This document shows, one piece after another, positions 1 to 5,698 of a DNA stretch of 6,136 nucleotides; within the stretch, counting starts at the first letter, position 1, and the number at the start of each line of letters is the position of its first letter. Origin of the DNA: Thermoplasmata archaeon. Its GTDB lineage: Archaea > Thermoplasmatota > SW-10-69-26. The notes under the pieces were generated by a model. That model was not told the origin of the DNA, did not search any database, and was given only the letters and a program-made list of their open reading frames with translations. Position numbers and translations under genes: made by a program. The stretch spans positions 1-6,136 of the forward strand of contig PWVY01000288.1 of the NCBI GenBank assembly GCA_003561665.1, read 5' to 3'.

Positions 1-152
1 ATGTTGATGTCGTGGTGGAGGGTGGCTCCGGCGGGGGGGTTGGGGATGTCGTGGGCGTGGATGTGGAGCGTGGTGGGGCTTTGGAGGGCGAGCGTGGTGG
101 CGAGGGTCGCGAGGAGGGCGAGGGTGAGCAGCGTGGGGGTGGTTTTGGGCAT
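1..152 (-). CDS. Secreted protein of unknown function, N-terminal part only (cut by left window edge)
   Basis: An open frame runs from an ATG at 150-152 on the minus strand to the left edge without a stop, giving about 50 residues. The N-terminus MPKTTPTLLTLALLATLATT is a good Sec-type signal peptide: one lysine at residue 3, then a Leu/Ala/Thr hydrophobic core to about residue 22, with likely cleavage after TLA. The mature start is histidine-rich (LHIHAHDIPNPPAG), which could suit a metal-binding extracellular domain, but this is too little to name a family. Nearly every codon ends in G or C, as expected for a real gene at this GC content. The competing plus-strand frame over the same bases encodes an implausible Trp/Gly/Val-rich peptide. 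The signal peptide is seen; secretion is inferred; function is unknown. Confidence 0.55.
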   Translation of the reverse strand, partial: MPKTTPTLLTLALLATLATTLALQSPTTLHIHAHDIPNPPAGATLHHDIN

Positions 153-161
153 GGCCCCTGC

Positions 162-185
162 GGGGTGTGGGGGGTGGGGTTTGGG
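162..185 (+). other. G-quadruplex motif upstream of the left-edge secreted gene
   Basis: Four G-runs of 4, 6, 4 and 3 bases are separated by loops TGT, T and TTT (runs at 162-165, 169-174, 176-179 and 183-185). This meets the classical G3+N1-7 quadruplex pattern. It lies 10-33 bases upstream of the start codon of the minus-strand gene, on that gene's template strand. It could affect transcription initiation, or may only reflect the high G content of this region. The pattern is seen; folding and any role are inferred. Confidence 0.5.
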
Positions 186-272
186 TGTTGCCCGGTTGTG
201 GCGTGGGTTCGTGTTGTTGGGGTTGGAAGGGTGAGGCTTTTGTGTGGGAGCGGTTTGCCTGGGGTGCGGGTT

Positions 273-346
273 GCCACCGTAGCTCAGCTCGGTAGAGCAG
301 CTGCCTTGTAAGCAGCGGGCCGAGGGTTCAAATCCCTCCGGTGGCT
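273..346 (+). tRNA. tRNA-Thr (anticodon UGU)
   Basis: A complete cloverleaf can be drawn. The acceptor stem is GCCACCG (273-279) with CGGTGGC (339-345). The D stem is GCTC/GAGC (282-285, 295-298). The anticodon stem is GCTGC/GCAGC (300-304, 312-316) around the loop CTTGTAA, giving anticodon TGT at 307-309, which reads ACA threonine codons. The T arm is GAGGG-TTCAAAT-CCCTC (322-338). All stems are perfectly paired and no intron is present. The discriminator base is T346, and the 3' CCA is not encoded, so it must be added by CCA-adding enzyme, as is common in archaea. No convincing TATA box was found upstream. Confidence 0.97.
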
Positions 347-351
347 TCGAG

Positions 352-405
352 GGGTTCGTCAACCCTCTCCCTTTCCCAAGGAGGGATCGATGGAGGTGGG
401 TTTTT
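352..405 (+). terminator. Possible tRNA-Thr 3' termination region
   Basis: Just after the tRNA is a small inverted repeat, GGGTT (352-356) and AACCC (361-365), around the loop CGTC. A run of five T residues follows at 401-405. Archaeal RNA polymerase commonly terminates at short T-tracts, so either element could end the tRNA transcript. Both are weak signals. Confidence 0.25.
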
Positions 406-421
406 GTCCAACGGGAGATAA

Positions 422-437
422 CAAGGGTCGACCCTTG
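422..437. promoter_or_regulatory. 16-bp perfect palindrome (candidate operator)
   Basis: CAAGGGTCGACCCTTG is an uninterrupted perfect inverted repeat, flanked imperfectly by GAT on the left and ATC on the right. It lies between the tRNA gene and the AT-rich promoter region of the Fic gene, about 105 bases before the Fic start. A gapless palindrome of this length is typical of a site for a dimeric DNA-binding protein. The regulator is not identified. Confidence 0.4.
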
Positions 438-448
438 ATCGGCCTCAT

Positions 449-535
449 TAATAAGGATTTAATAAGGTCGGGGTGGGGGTCTCGATAATAAGGTTCCGCC
501 CCAGCAAAACGTGAAATAATAAGGATATAATAATG
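449..535 (+). repeat. TAATAAGG repeat cluster upstream of the Fic gene
   Basis: The octamer TAATAAGG occurs four times exactly, at 449, 460, 486 and 517, with a fifth degenerate copy TAATAATG at 528. The first pair and the last pair are each spaced 11 bases apart, about one helical turn. As a result TAATAAGGATTTAATAAGG (449-467) is repeated as TAATAAGGATATAATAATG (517-535) with 17 of 19 bases identical. The cluster is strikingly AT-rich within very GC-rich DNA. It could be a set of regulator sites, duplicated archaeal promoter elements, or both. Confidence 0.6.
510..535 (+). promoter_or_regulatory. Putative archaeal promoter of the Fic gene (TATA-like element)
   Basis: The AT-rich stretch around GAAATAATAAGG lies about 23-30 bases before the ATG at 543. 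That is the distance expected between an archaeal TATA box and the start site of a leaderless transcript. No Shine-Dalgarno sequence sits at a useful distance from that ATG, which supports a leaderless message. One TAATAAGG repeat (517-524) overlaps this element, so a protein bound there could block TBP. Inference from spacing and composition only. Confidence 0.4.
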
Positions 536-542
536 TCTCTTG

Positions 543-1622
543 ATGGCGGCGCCCAAGAAGGTTGACACGTCAAAGGGTTTCGATCCGTCCCTCTCGCTGG
601 GTCTGGATGTCCTTAGTCCCGCCCGCAAAGCCCTCCGCCTCGACGGAGCACTAGACGCGCAAATCCTATCTCCACAGATCCAGCGGTTCCTCGTGGGCTG
701 GTCAAGCCTGAACAACGCCTACGGGAGCGCACGCCTTGAGGGCAACACCGTGGGGTTCCAGGACGCAGAACGCATTCTACGAGAGGGAAAGGCCAACAGT
801 CCTCAACAGGAAGAGCTCCTCCGCCTTAGCCGCGCCTACCACGAACTCCACGCCAGCGACGACTTCGAGCCATTAACCATCGACGAGATCCTTGAAACCC
901 ACGAGCGGCTGTTCGACGGAATCTTCGAAGCCGACAAGCGGCCCGGCGAACTCAAAACCACCCCCAATGGCATCCGATCGCGCGAGACCGGCCAACTCGT
1001 CTTCGAATGCACGCCGCCCGAGCGCACGCGGGCCGAGCTTGAGGCCCTGCTCGAGTGGTACTACGGGTCCGGCCAGTTGCTTACCCCCGTCGCGGCCGCA
1101 GGCATGTTCTTTGTCGAGTTCCAGGCCATCCACCCCTTCGAGGATGGCAACGGTCGCGTCGGTCGCCTGCTCAACCTGCGCCTGCTCAAGGAGACCGGCA
1201 TGGAAAACGCGGCCCTCACCCCCCTCGACAACGTGATCCAGTCGCGTGACGAGCAGTATTACGCTTGCTTACAAGCCACCAATCGGGGTCGCCACTACCA
1301 CGTCTGGCTCCGCTACTACGCCGATGCGGTTCGCCGTGCCTATCGCCAAGCTCTCGCGATGACGGACCTAAGCCCTTTGCTCGAGAACCTAAGCACGGGT
1401 TGCGAGCGAGAAGTCATGGAGTGGGCCCTACGCAACGGCCTTGAGTGGTTCCAGCGGGGAGATTTCCCGAACGAGGACGGGTATGCTCCCCAGACGGTGA
1501 CGGAAGCGCTCTCCTCGCTGCACTCGCGGGGTTTGCTCGATCGGGAAGGCGAAAAACGGGGAACACGGTACCGTGTGAGCGATGATTTGTTGGAGCGATT
1601 GCGCGTCGACGAAGAGGCGTGA
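543..1622 (+). CDS. Fic-family protein (AMP transferase) with C-terminal winged-helix-like region
   Basis: This 359-residue protein carries the Fic core motif HPFEDGNGRVGR at about residues 197-208, matching HPFx[D/E]GNGRxxR with the catalytic histidine and the phosphate-binding GNGR. Fic enzymes usually transfer AMP from ATP to a Ser, Thr or Tyr hydroxyl on a protein target. SARLEGN at 62-68 fits the inhibitory [S/T]xxxE[G/N] motif before the Fic fold, marking a class II (N-terminally auto-inhibited) member; Glu66 would block the ATP gamma-phosphate site. Residues about 285-350 look like a winged helix: a helix-rich segment, a turn, then the LLDREGEKRGTRYRV wing. Fic-wHTH proteins of this length are common in bacteria and archaea. 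ATG 543 is chosen over the adjacent in-frame TTG at 540. The sense strand is C-rich, unlike the G-rich plus strand around it, which suggests acquisition near the tRNA gene. No antitoxin partner gene is visible. The target is unknown; self-modification or autoregulation is possible. Confidence 0.95.
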   Translation: MAAPKKVDTSKGFDPSLSLGLDVLSPARKALRLDGALDAQILSPQIQRFLVGWSSLNNAYGSARLEGNTVGFQDAERILREGKANSPQQEELLRLSRAYHELHASDDFEPLTIDEILETHERLFDGIFEADKRPGELKTTPNGIRSRETGQLVFECTPPERTRAELEALLEWYYGSGQLLTPVAAAGMFFVEFQAIHPFEDGNGRVGRLLNLRLLKETGMENAALTPLDNVIQSRDEQYYACLQATNRGRHYHVWLRYYADAVRRAYRQALAMTDLSPLLENLSTGCEREVMEWALRNGLEWFQRGDFPNEDGYAPQTVTEALSSLHSRGLLDREGEKRGTRYRVSDDLLERLRVDEEA

Positions 1623-1623
1623 T

Positions 1624-1655
1624 CGGTTCGCATCAGGAACATCGTTCCTGAACCG
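1624..1655 (+). terminator. Hairpin just after the Fic stop codon
   Basis: TCAGGAAC (1633-1640) and GTTCCTGA (1644-1651) form an 8-bp perfect stem with the 3-base loop ATC. An outer CGGT/ACCG pair (1624-1627 with 1652-1655) extends it past a 5-base bulge. It starts two bases after the Fic stop codon, in the gap between the convergent Fic and methyltransferase genes. A role in transcript ending or 3' protection is likely. No T-tract follows, so it is not a classical intrinsic terminator. A protein-binding site is the alternative. Confidence 0.4.
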
Positions 1656-1832
1656 GAAGCACGGCAAGAAGAACACCTCCGCTTTGATCCTCCCAAGCTA
1701 CCCTTCTTGCCCGAACGCTAACCACCAGACACGGCTAAACCTAGCAATCGTCGACCTGGACGCCAACGGTGCGATTCCCGCTTTGGATCCCTTCGCTCGG
1801 ATCCTGATGGACCCGTGAGGATTCCCGTTGGA

Positions 1833-2687
1833 TCACGTCTCGGGACGCGTAGCGCTGACGACGACGGCTTCACTGCCGAGAACGAGATCCCCGTCGTCGC
1901 TTTGGTTCCATCGCTCGATGTTCGCGCGGGTTTCTTCGAGGACGGCTTGTTGCACCTGCTCGTTTTCTTCTTCAAGCGAGTGGCCTACGGGGGTCCCTTC
2001 CATGAGGGCTTGAAGATAATCATCGGTGTCTTCGAACCGGATAGGGACGTTGATGCGGTCCTCGGGCGTGGGTTCAAGGCCTGCTTTCTCGACCATGTTC
2101 CGAAGCGTATGGGGTCCTCCAAGCTCGTAGGGGGTGGGAAGGTATCCTGTCGCGTCGGGGGTACAGTGCATAAGCATGGGGCCAAGGATGGCGTGCAGGG
2201 CGGGGCTTCGTTCGCCGGGTGCGGCCCACACGGAAGCGACGAACCGGCCGCCGGGTTTGAGAACGCGCGCGATCTCCTCTAGGGCGGCTTGGGGATTGGT
2301 GAGGATCTGGAGGCTCGAGCGGGAGACGACGGCATCGAAGCTGGCATCGTCGAGGGTCATGTTCTCGGCGTCCATGACTTCGAAGCCCACGTTCGTGACC
2401 TTCCTCGCGTCGGCGTTCTTCTTGGCTTGTTCGAGCATCTTGTCTGAGAGGTCGATGCCGAGCACGTGCCCTTGGGAGCCTAGGGCTTTGGCGAGGGTGA
2501 GCGCGGGTTCTCCAGGCCCGGTGCAGACATCCAGGATGCGGTCCCCGGGTTGGGGATTGATGGCTTCGAGCAGGGGCTCGTTGAAGGGTTCAAGCGCGCG
2601 GATCCAAGGATCGTAGGATGCTGCGCTCGTGTTCCAGGTTTCCTTCGTGTACTGTTTGTAGTCTTCTTCGCTGTATTCCCAGCTCAT
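1833..2687 (-). CDS. Class I SAM-dependent methyltransferase (UbiE/Methyltransf_11-like)
   Basis: This 284-residue protein has the Rossmann-type SAM fold in the usual order. Motif I, ILDVCTGPGEPALTLA (51-66), is the glycine-rich SAM loop. The acidic Asp79 in GIDLS ends strand 2 and would hold the ribose hydroxyls. MDAENM (105-110) would contact adenine, FDAVVSR (117-123) is strand 4, and RVLKPGGRFVAS (141-152) is the post-motif typical of UbiE, COQ5 and other small-molecule methyltransferases. The N-terminus with Trp18 and SYDPW (24-28) also fits this group. The C-terminal third is a variable substrate region with a Glu/Gln-rich helix at 238-258. The substrate cannot be read from the sequence. 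GAGG lies about eight bases before the ATG. The gene diverges from the SnoaL-like gene across 220 bp, and the two may act on the same metabolite. Confidence 0.92.
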   Translation of the reverse strand: MSWEYSEEDYKQYTKETWNTSAASYDPWIRALEPFNEPLLEAINPQPGDRILDVCTGPGEPALTLAKALGSQGHVLGIDLSDKMLEQAKKNADARKVTNVGFEVMDAENMTLDDASFDAVVSRSSLQILTNPQAALEEIARVLKPGGRFVASVWAAPGERSPALHAILGPMLMHCTPDATGYLPTPYELGGPHTLRNMVEKAGLEPTPEDRINVPIRFEDTDDYLQALMEGTPVGHSLEEENEQVQQAVLEETRANIERWNQSDDGDLVLGSEAVVVSATRPET

Positions 2688-2907
2688 GGTCTCATCCTCT
2701 CCCGGGCCGAAGCGAACTCCGTCCGTCGCAATCGTGAGGGAGGTTCAGGTATAGGTTGCTCAGGGAGAAGAAGGTTGCGTGGTCGTTATCGTTTCGGAGG
2801 GTTCCGAGGCATGCTTTCGCGTTGTTGGGCGTGTCTTGTGGTGATCAGCCGTCGTTTCGGGCCGGTTCTTGGGGGTGGAAGAGGGTTGTGGGGTTCGAGG
2901 TTTCACG

Positions 2908-3363
2908 ATGTCTTCATCGAGCGAGAACAAGGAATTGGTCGAGAACGCGTGGATGCAGTCGTACAACGAAGGGGATATGGGCATCCTGGACAAGGCAGTG
3001 AGCGAGGATGTCACGGTTCATGATGCGGGGCTCCCGGAAACCATCGAAGGGAGGGAGGCGTTGAAGGAGGTCATCCAGGAGCTTCGGTCCGCGTTCCCGG
3101 ATATGAAGACGGAAGCGATCCGGATGGTCGCGGAGGATGATTGGGTCGCGGTGCACTACTCGTTCGAGGGCACGCACGAGGGCGAGTTCATGGGCATCGA
3201 GGCCACGGGCGAACGTGTGGAAGGCCGAGGTATGCAGTTCGATCGGATCGAGGATGGCCACATCGTGGAGTCGTGGAGCGAGTGGGATACGCTCGCGTTT
3301 CTCCAGCAAGCAGGCGCCATCGATTCGGGGCAACTGCCTGGCGAGATGCAGGGAACCACGTAG
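2908..3363 (+). CDS. SnoaL-like / NTF2-like protein (ester cyclase type)
   Basis: The 151-residue protein matches the small SnoaL/NTF2 alpha+beta cone fold. It opens with NKELVENAWMQSYNEGDMGILDKAVSEDV-type helices (about 7-35), then strands with VHDAG (38-41), a long helix EGREALKEVIQELRSAFPD (47-65), and alternating strands containing VAVHYSFEGTHEGEF (80-94), GIEATGERVEGRGMQFDRIEDG and IVESWSEWD (119-127). The helix-DMK-strand pattern and the final EDGHIVESW are characteristic of SnoaL-like polyketide/ester cyclases and related uncharacterised proteins. Many family members have unknown substrates. Start 2908 is preferred over an upstream in-frame ATG at 2869 because GAGG sits seven bases before it and conservation-like sequence begins there. 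The protein is cytosolic and strongly acidic. It faces the methyltransferase gene divergently. Confidence 0.88.
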   Translation: MSSSSENKELVENAWMQSYNEGDMGILDKAVSEDVTVHDAGLPETIEGREALKEVIQELRSAFPDMKTEAIRMVAEDDWVAVHYSFEGTHEGEFMGIEATGERVEGRGMQFDRIEDGHIVESWSEWDTLAFLQQAGAIDSGQLPGEMQGTT

Positions 3364-3380
3364 CCCCCTGGTAAGCGGGC

Positions 3381-3415
3381 CCCAGGCCGCGCGGTGGAAC
3401 GATTTGCGGCCTGGG
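3381..3415 (+). terminator. Strong hairpin after the SnoaL-like gene
   Basis: CCCAGGCCGC (3381-3390) pairs perfectly with GCGGCCTGGG (3406-3415), a 10-bp GC-rich stem around a 15-base loop. It begins 17 bases after the SnoaL-like stop codon. It probably marks the 3' end of that transcript and would separate it from the membrane-protein gene downstream. The lack of a following T-tract leaves termination unproven. Confidence 0.45.
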
Positions 3416-3498
3416 CGATTCTCCATTCCTCGATCCTGCTGGCCCTCATAGTCGTGTCTTGGCCGGGTTCTTAGGTCCTCCTCCCGGTGTTCATTCTC

Positions 3499-4164
3499 AT
3501 GGAGCAAGATAGCCCGATCGCTGCCTCTTCGCCCAAGCCCGTGGAGCCATCCGGGTTACGGTACACCGGGTGGGGTGCGTTCGTGAGCGCGGTCGCGATC
3601 CTGTTGGGTTTCGCATTCTTCTTCGGCGGGTTCGTGTTGTTGGGAGAGGAGGCGTTGTTCGGGTTGTTGAGTGACGTGGCAGCGATGTTCATCGCGGGCG
3701 GCTTGGTGCCGGTGGTGTGGCTTGTGTTCCGTGCGCATCGGGAATCGCAGCGGGGGTTGGCGGATACGAGCGCGATCGTGGGCGGGTTCGGCGTGGCGTT
3801 GTTCGCGTTGGGCGCGTTGGGGTTGATCGTTGCGCACGTGATGAGCGTGGCAGGGGGTCAGTTCTTGGGGGTCCAATACCTGGGAACGGCCATGGTGGGG
3901 GCGTGGTTGGTCCTGTTCGGGGTTTTGGTGCTGCGCGGGGGCTGGTTCCCGGCTGGGTTGGGGTGGCTTGGCGTGATTTCGGGCGTGAGCTATGTGTTGG
4001 TGACGGGGGGGATGGTCGTGTGGGGGCATGATCACGTGCTCGTGAGGGTCGCAGGGTTGGTGGCGGTGCTCTCGTTCGTGGTGTGGGGGTTCTGGCTGTG
4101 GCGCTGGTGCCTTCAGCGGGCCAAGGAGGGAGGGCTTGAAGGAGCCAGGCCGGGGCCTGCGTGA
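3499..4164 (+). CDS. Multi-pass membrane protein of unknown function (six predicted helices)
   Basis: This 221-residue integral membrane protein has a 20-residue polar N-terminus followed by six hydrophobic segments at about 25-48, 55-77, 92-115, 125-145, 153-174 and 181-203. It ends in a short basic/polar tail (RWCLQRAKEGG). Arg/His-rich loops such as FRAHRESQRG (77-86) would face the cytoplasm. Size, helix count and the GGWFPAGLGWLGVISGVSY segment are reminiscent of DUF4386-type membrane proteins, a guess from general pattern only. No catalytic or transport motif is recognised. ATG 3499 is preferred; an in-frame GTG at 3487 would add four residues, and neither has a clear ribosome site. Codon use is very G-rich (TTG, GTG, GGG). 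The gene is convergent with the repeat-protein gene. Confidence 0.85.
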   Translation: MEQDSPIAASSPKPVEPSGLRYTGWGAFVSAVAILLGFAFFFGGFVLLGEEALFGLLSDVAAMFIAGGLVPVVWLVFRAHRESQRGLADTSAIVGGFGVALFALGALGLIVAHVMSVAGGQFLGVQYLGTAMVGAWLVLFGVLVLRGGWFPAGLGWLGVISGVSYVLVTGGMVVWGHDHVLVRVAGLVAVLSFVVWGFWLWRWCLQRAKEGGLEGARPGPA

Positions 4165-4182
4165 GAAGGAGGATCGAAGGCA

Positions 4183-4196
4183 GGGGGTTATCCCCC
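4183..4196. terminator. Hairpin between convergent genes
   Basis: GGGGG (4183-4187) and CCCCC (4192-4196) form a 5-bp stem with loop TTAT, midway in the 60-bp gap between the membrane-protein stop (4164) and the repeat-protein stop (4225). A second small inverted repeat, CAGGCC/GGCCTG, ends just before it at 4159, inside the coding region. A shared two-way transcript end is plausible. The stem is short and has no T-tract. Confidence 0.35.
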
Positions 4197-4224
4197 GCTA
4201 GGGGTGCGTGGTCGTCGTGTTGGT

Positions 4225-4614
4225 TTACGTGTGGACCTCGCAGGGGTAGGGGAGGAGGTTGGGTTGGCCGAAGGGGTCTTGGATGTGCTTCTCGCACCAA
4301 CCGATCTCCGCGGGGTCTTCGTTGCTGGTGTTCACGGTCACACCGCAGGGGTAGGTGAAAACTTGGGGTTGGCCGTGTTCATCGTAGTAGGTGCGCTCGC
4401 ACCATTTGACCTCCGCGGGGTCTTCGCTGCTGGTGTTCACGGTCACGCCGCAGGGGTAGGGGAGGAGGTTGGGTTGCCCGTAGGGGTCTTGGATGTGTTT
4501 CTCGCACCATTCGACCTCGACGGGATCCTCGTCCCCTGTGCTTGCTGCAGCGGTGGGGAGGGCGATCGTGAGCATCAGGGCCGCGAGGATCACGGTGAAG
4601 GCTCGTGTGGTCAT
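4225..4614 (-). CDS. Small secreted protein with three 35-residue, two-cysteine repeats
   Basis: The 129-residue product begins with a clear signal peptide (MTTRAFTVILAALMLTIALP, likely cleavage after TAAA near residue 25). Three tandem repeats of exactly 35 residues follow, from about 29, 64 and 99, each of the form EDPxE-x2-WCE-x6-D-x2-GQP-x4-YPC. Cysteines fall at 37, 55, 72, 90, 107 and 125, spacing alternately 18 and 17, so each repeat could hold one internal disulfide in an extracellular protein. Repeats 1 and 3 are nearly identical (EKHIQDP[Y/F]GQPNLLPYPC), while repeat 2 differs (ERTYYDEHGQPQVFTYPC). ATG 4614 is chosen because GGTGA lies five bases upstream; an in-frame ATG at 4635 would spoil the signal-peptide start. 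I do not recognise the family. Structural, adhesive or ligand-binding roles are all open. Confidence 0.85.
   Translation of the reverse strand: MTTRAFTVILAALMLTIALPTAAASTGDEDPVEVEWCEKHIQDPYGQPNLLPYPCGVTVNTSSEDPAEVKWCERTYYDEHGQPQVFTYPCGVTVNTSNEDPAEIGWCEKHIQDPFGQPNLLPYPCEVHT
4241..4540 (-). repeat. Tandem 105-bp coding repeats (about 2.9 copies)
   Basis: The word CAGGGGTAGG recurs at 4241 and 4451 and, as CAGGGGTAGG followed by TGAAA, at 4346: a period of exactly 105 bp, or 35 codons, in phase with the reading frame. The outer two units share long runs, including GGGGAGGAGGTTGGGTTG and GGGGTCTTGGATGTG, that the middle unit lacks. This suggests an A-B-A' arrangement from recombination or gene conversion between units, or a changed role for the middle repeat. 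Confidence 0.85.
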
Positions 4615-4721
4615 GGGTTCACCGCGAGCACGCATGAGATCGTCATGTTTGTGGGTTTTGGACTATCGTGTACGCTCACGCGAACGGACCGTCAACTGTT
4701 CAACAAGGCAACGCGGCTTCG

Positions 4722-5525
4722 TCAAACGTCCACGTCGAGCGTGTAGTGGCCAACAGCGGGGTTGTATGGGCGAACGCTCACTACGCTCGCCAACGTGACC
4801 CCGTGCTCGCGCGCGACCTTCTCAGCTTCCTCCTCGGCATCATCCTTGGCCAACATCGCGCCCACGTGCACCCGCCCACCCGGCTTGACCCGATCCAACA
4901 CCAAGGGCAAGTGCTCCACCGCGGAATGCGGCAGGTTCATCACGACCCGATCGAACCCAGCATCCAACGCAGGCACCACGCCCCGAGCATCCCCCACCAC
5001 AAGATCCACCCCATCCTGGACCTTGTTCCTGGACGCATTCTCCCGGGCAAGCTCCACCGCGCGCGGGTTCGCATCCACCCCCAACACGCAAGCCCCCCGC
5101 TTGGCAAGCAAGACTGCGTACGGTCCTACGCCGCAGTACGCATCCAACACACGCTCCCCCTCCACAACCTGCTCAGCCACGCGGGCACGCTCATGCGCCA
5201 ACCGCGGCGAGAAATACGACCCCTCCACATCCACCACCAACCGGCAACCGTTCTCCTTGTGCACCGTGACAAGATCCCCTTCCCCACCGATCACGCGCAC
5301 CTTGCGCAACCGCAACCTGCCCACCACGCCCTCATCCACCGCCGCAGTCTCCGCTGGAGGCACCTCCTGGACCAACACCTCACCAATCACATCCTCGAAC
5401 CCACGCGCGGCCTCGTCGAGGCGAACAATGACCACATCCCCGATCACATCGTACCCTCGAGGCAGCGCCTCGAACGCATCCGGTGGGAGAGCATCCTCGA
5501 GCGCATCGTGCCAATGGCGACCCAT
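4722..5525 (-). CDS. trm5: Trm5-family tRNA methyltransferase (tRNA guanine-37 N1), short form without D1
   Basis: This 267-residue enzyme belongs to COG2520 (Trm5/Taw2), class I methyltransferases that act at or next to G37 of tRNA beside the anticodon. Motifs in order: YDVIGDVVIVRL (about 25-36) opens the D2 domain; TVHKENG (87-93); SPRLAHERARVAEQV (106-120), which holds the conserved Arg; the SAM loop VLDAYCGVGPYAV (126-138); acidic Asp in GVDANP (149-154); GDAR (178-181); NLPHSA (197-202); and KPGG (214-217). SPRLxxER and NLP are features of Trm5 rather than the wyosine enzyme Taw2, as I recall the family. Only about 27 residues precede VIGD, so the usual N-terminal D1 domain of archaeal Trm5b is missing, as in Taw2. 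m1G37 formation is therefore the best call and prevents +1 frameshifting. ATG 5525 is preferred to an in-frame TTG at 5537. Both have only weak ribosome sites. Confidence 0.88.
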   Translation of the reverse strand: MGRHWHDALEDALPPDAFEALPRGYDVIGDVVIVRLDEAARGFEDVIGEVLVQEVPPAETAAVDEGVVGRLRLRKVRVIGGEGDLVTVHKENGCRLVVDVEGSYFSPRLAHERARVAEQVVEGERVLDAYCGVGPYAVLLAKRGACVLGVDANPRAVELARENASRNKVQDGVDLVVGDARGVVPALDAGFDRVVMNLPHSAVEHLPLVLDRVKPGGRVHVGAMLAKDDAEEEAEKVAREHGVTLASVVSVRPYNPAVGHYTLDVDV

Positions 5526-5698
5526 CAGGCTTCCCAAGACCCCCCTTCTTCTTGACTCCCCCGCTCACGCCCCGCGATGACGAAGCTCCACAGGCGGGGC
5601 ATCACCCATCACCCCCCACGACCGGGTGGTATCATGACCCGCATCCACACACGCCTTGAAGGGCGCTAAGATGCCAGCGAACGCGCGGAAGATGGTCC

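Noticed and set aside
1..311. Plus-strand open frames over the first 311 bases
   Set aside because: They encode Trp/Gly/Val/Arg-rich peptides mirroring the G-rich strand, one runs into the tRNA gene, and the minus-strand frame has a proper signal peptide.
322..345. tRNA 3' end as an attachment site for an integrated element carrying the Fic gene
   Set aside because: No repeat of the T-arm/acceptor sequence was found downstream; the only echo is a TCCGGTGG octamer near 5479, which is chance length. No integrase is present.
1582..1818. Plus-strand open frame running past the Fic stop
   Set aside because: It overlaps the Fic gene out of frame, includes the hairpin at 1624-1655, and shows no domain or ribosome site. 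The 1656-1832 gap otherwise holds nothing I can support.
1815..2616. Plus-strand frames opposite the methyltransferase gene
   Set aside because: They are antisense shadows; the minus frame carries all SAM-binding motifs in order.
3556..4300. Long minus-strand frames opposite the membrane-protein gene
   Set aside because: They are Pro/Arg/His-rich with no domains, typical antisense artefacts in G-rich coding DNA.
4241..4540. CRISPR array or non-coding tandem repeat
   Set aside because: The 105-bp period is a multiple of three, stays in frame within a signal-peptide protein, and has no unique spacers between identical short repeats.
4668..5580. Long plus-strand frames opposite the Trm5-like gene
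   Set aside because: Low-complexity His/Pro/Ser/Thr-rich translations with no motifs; the minus frame is an unmistakable Trm5-family enzyme.
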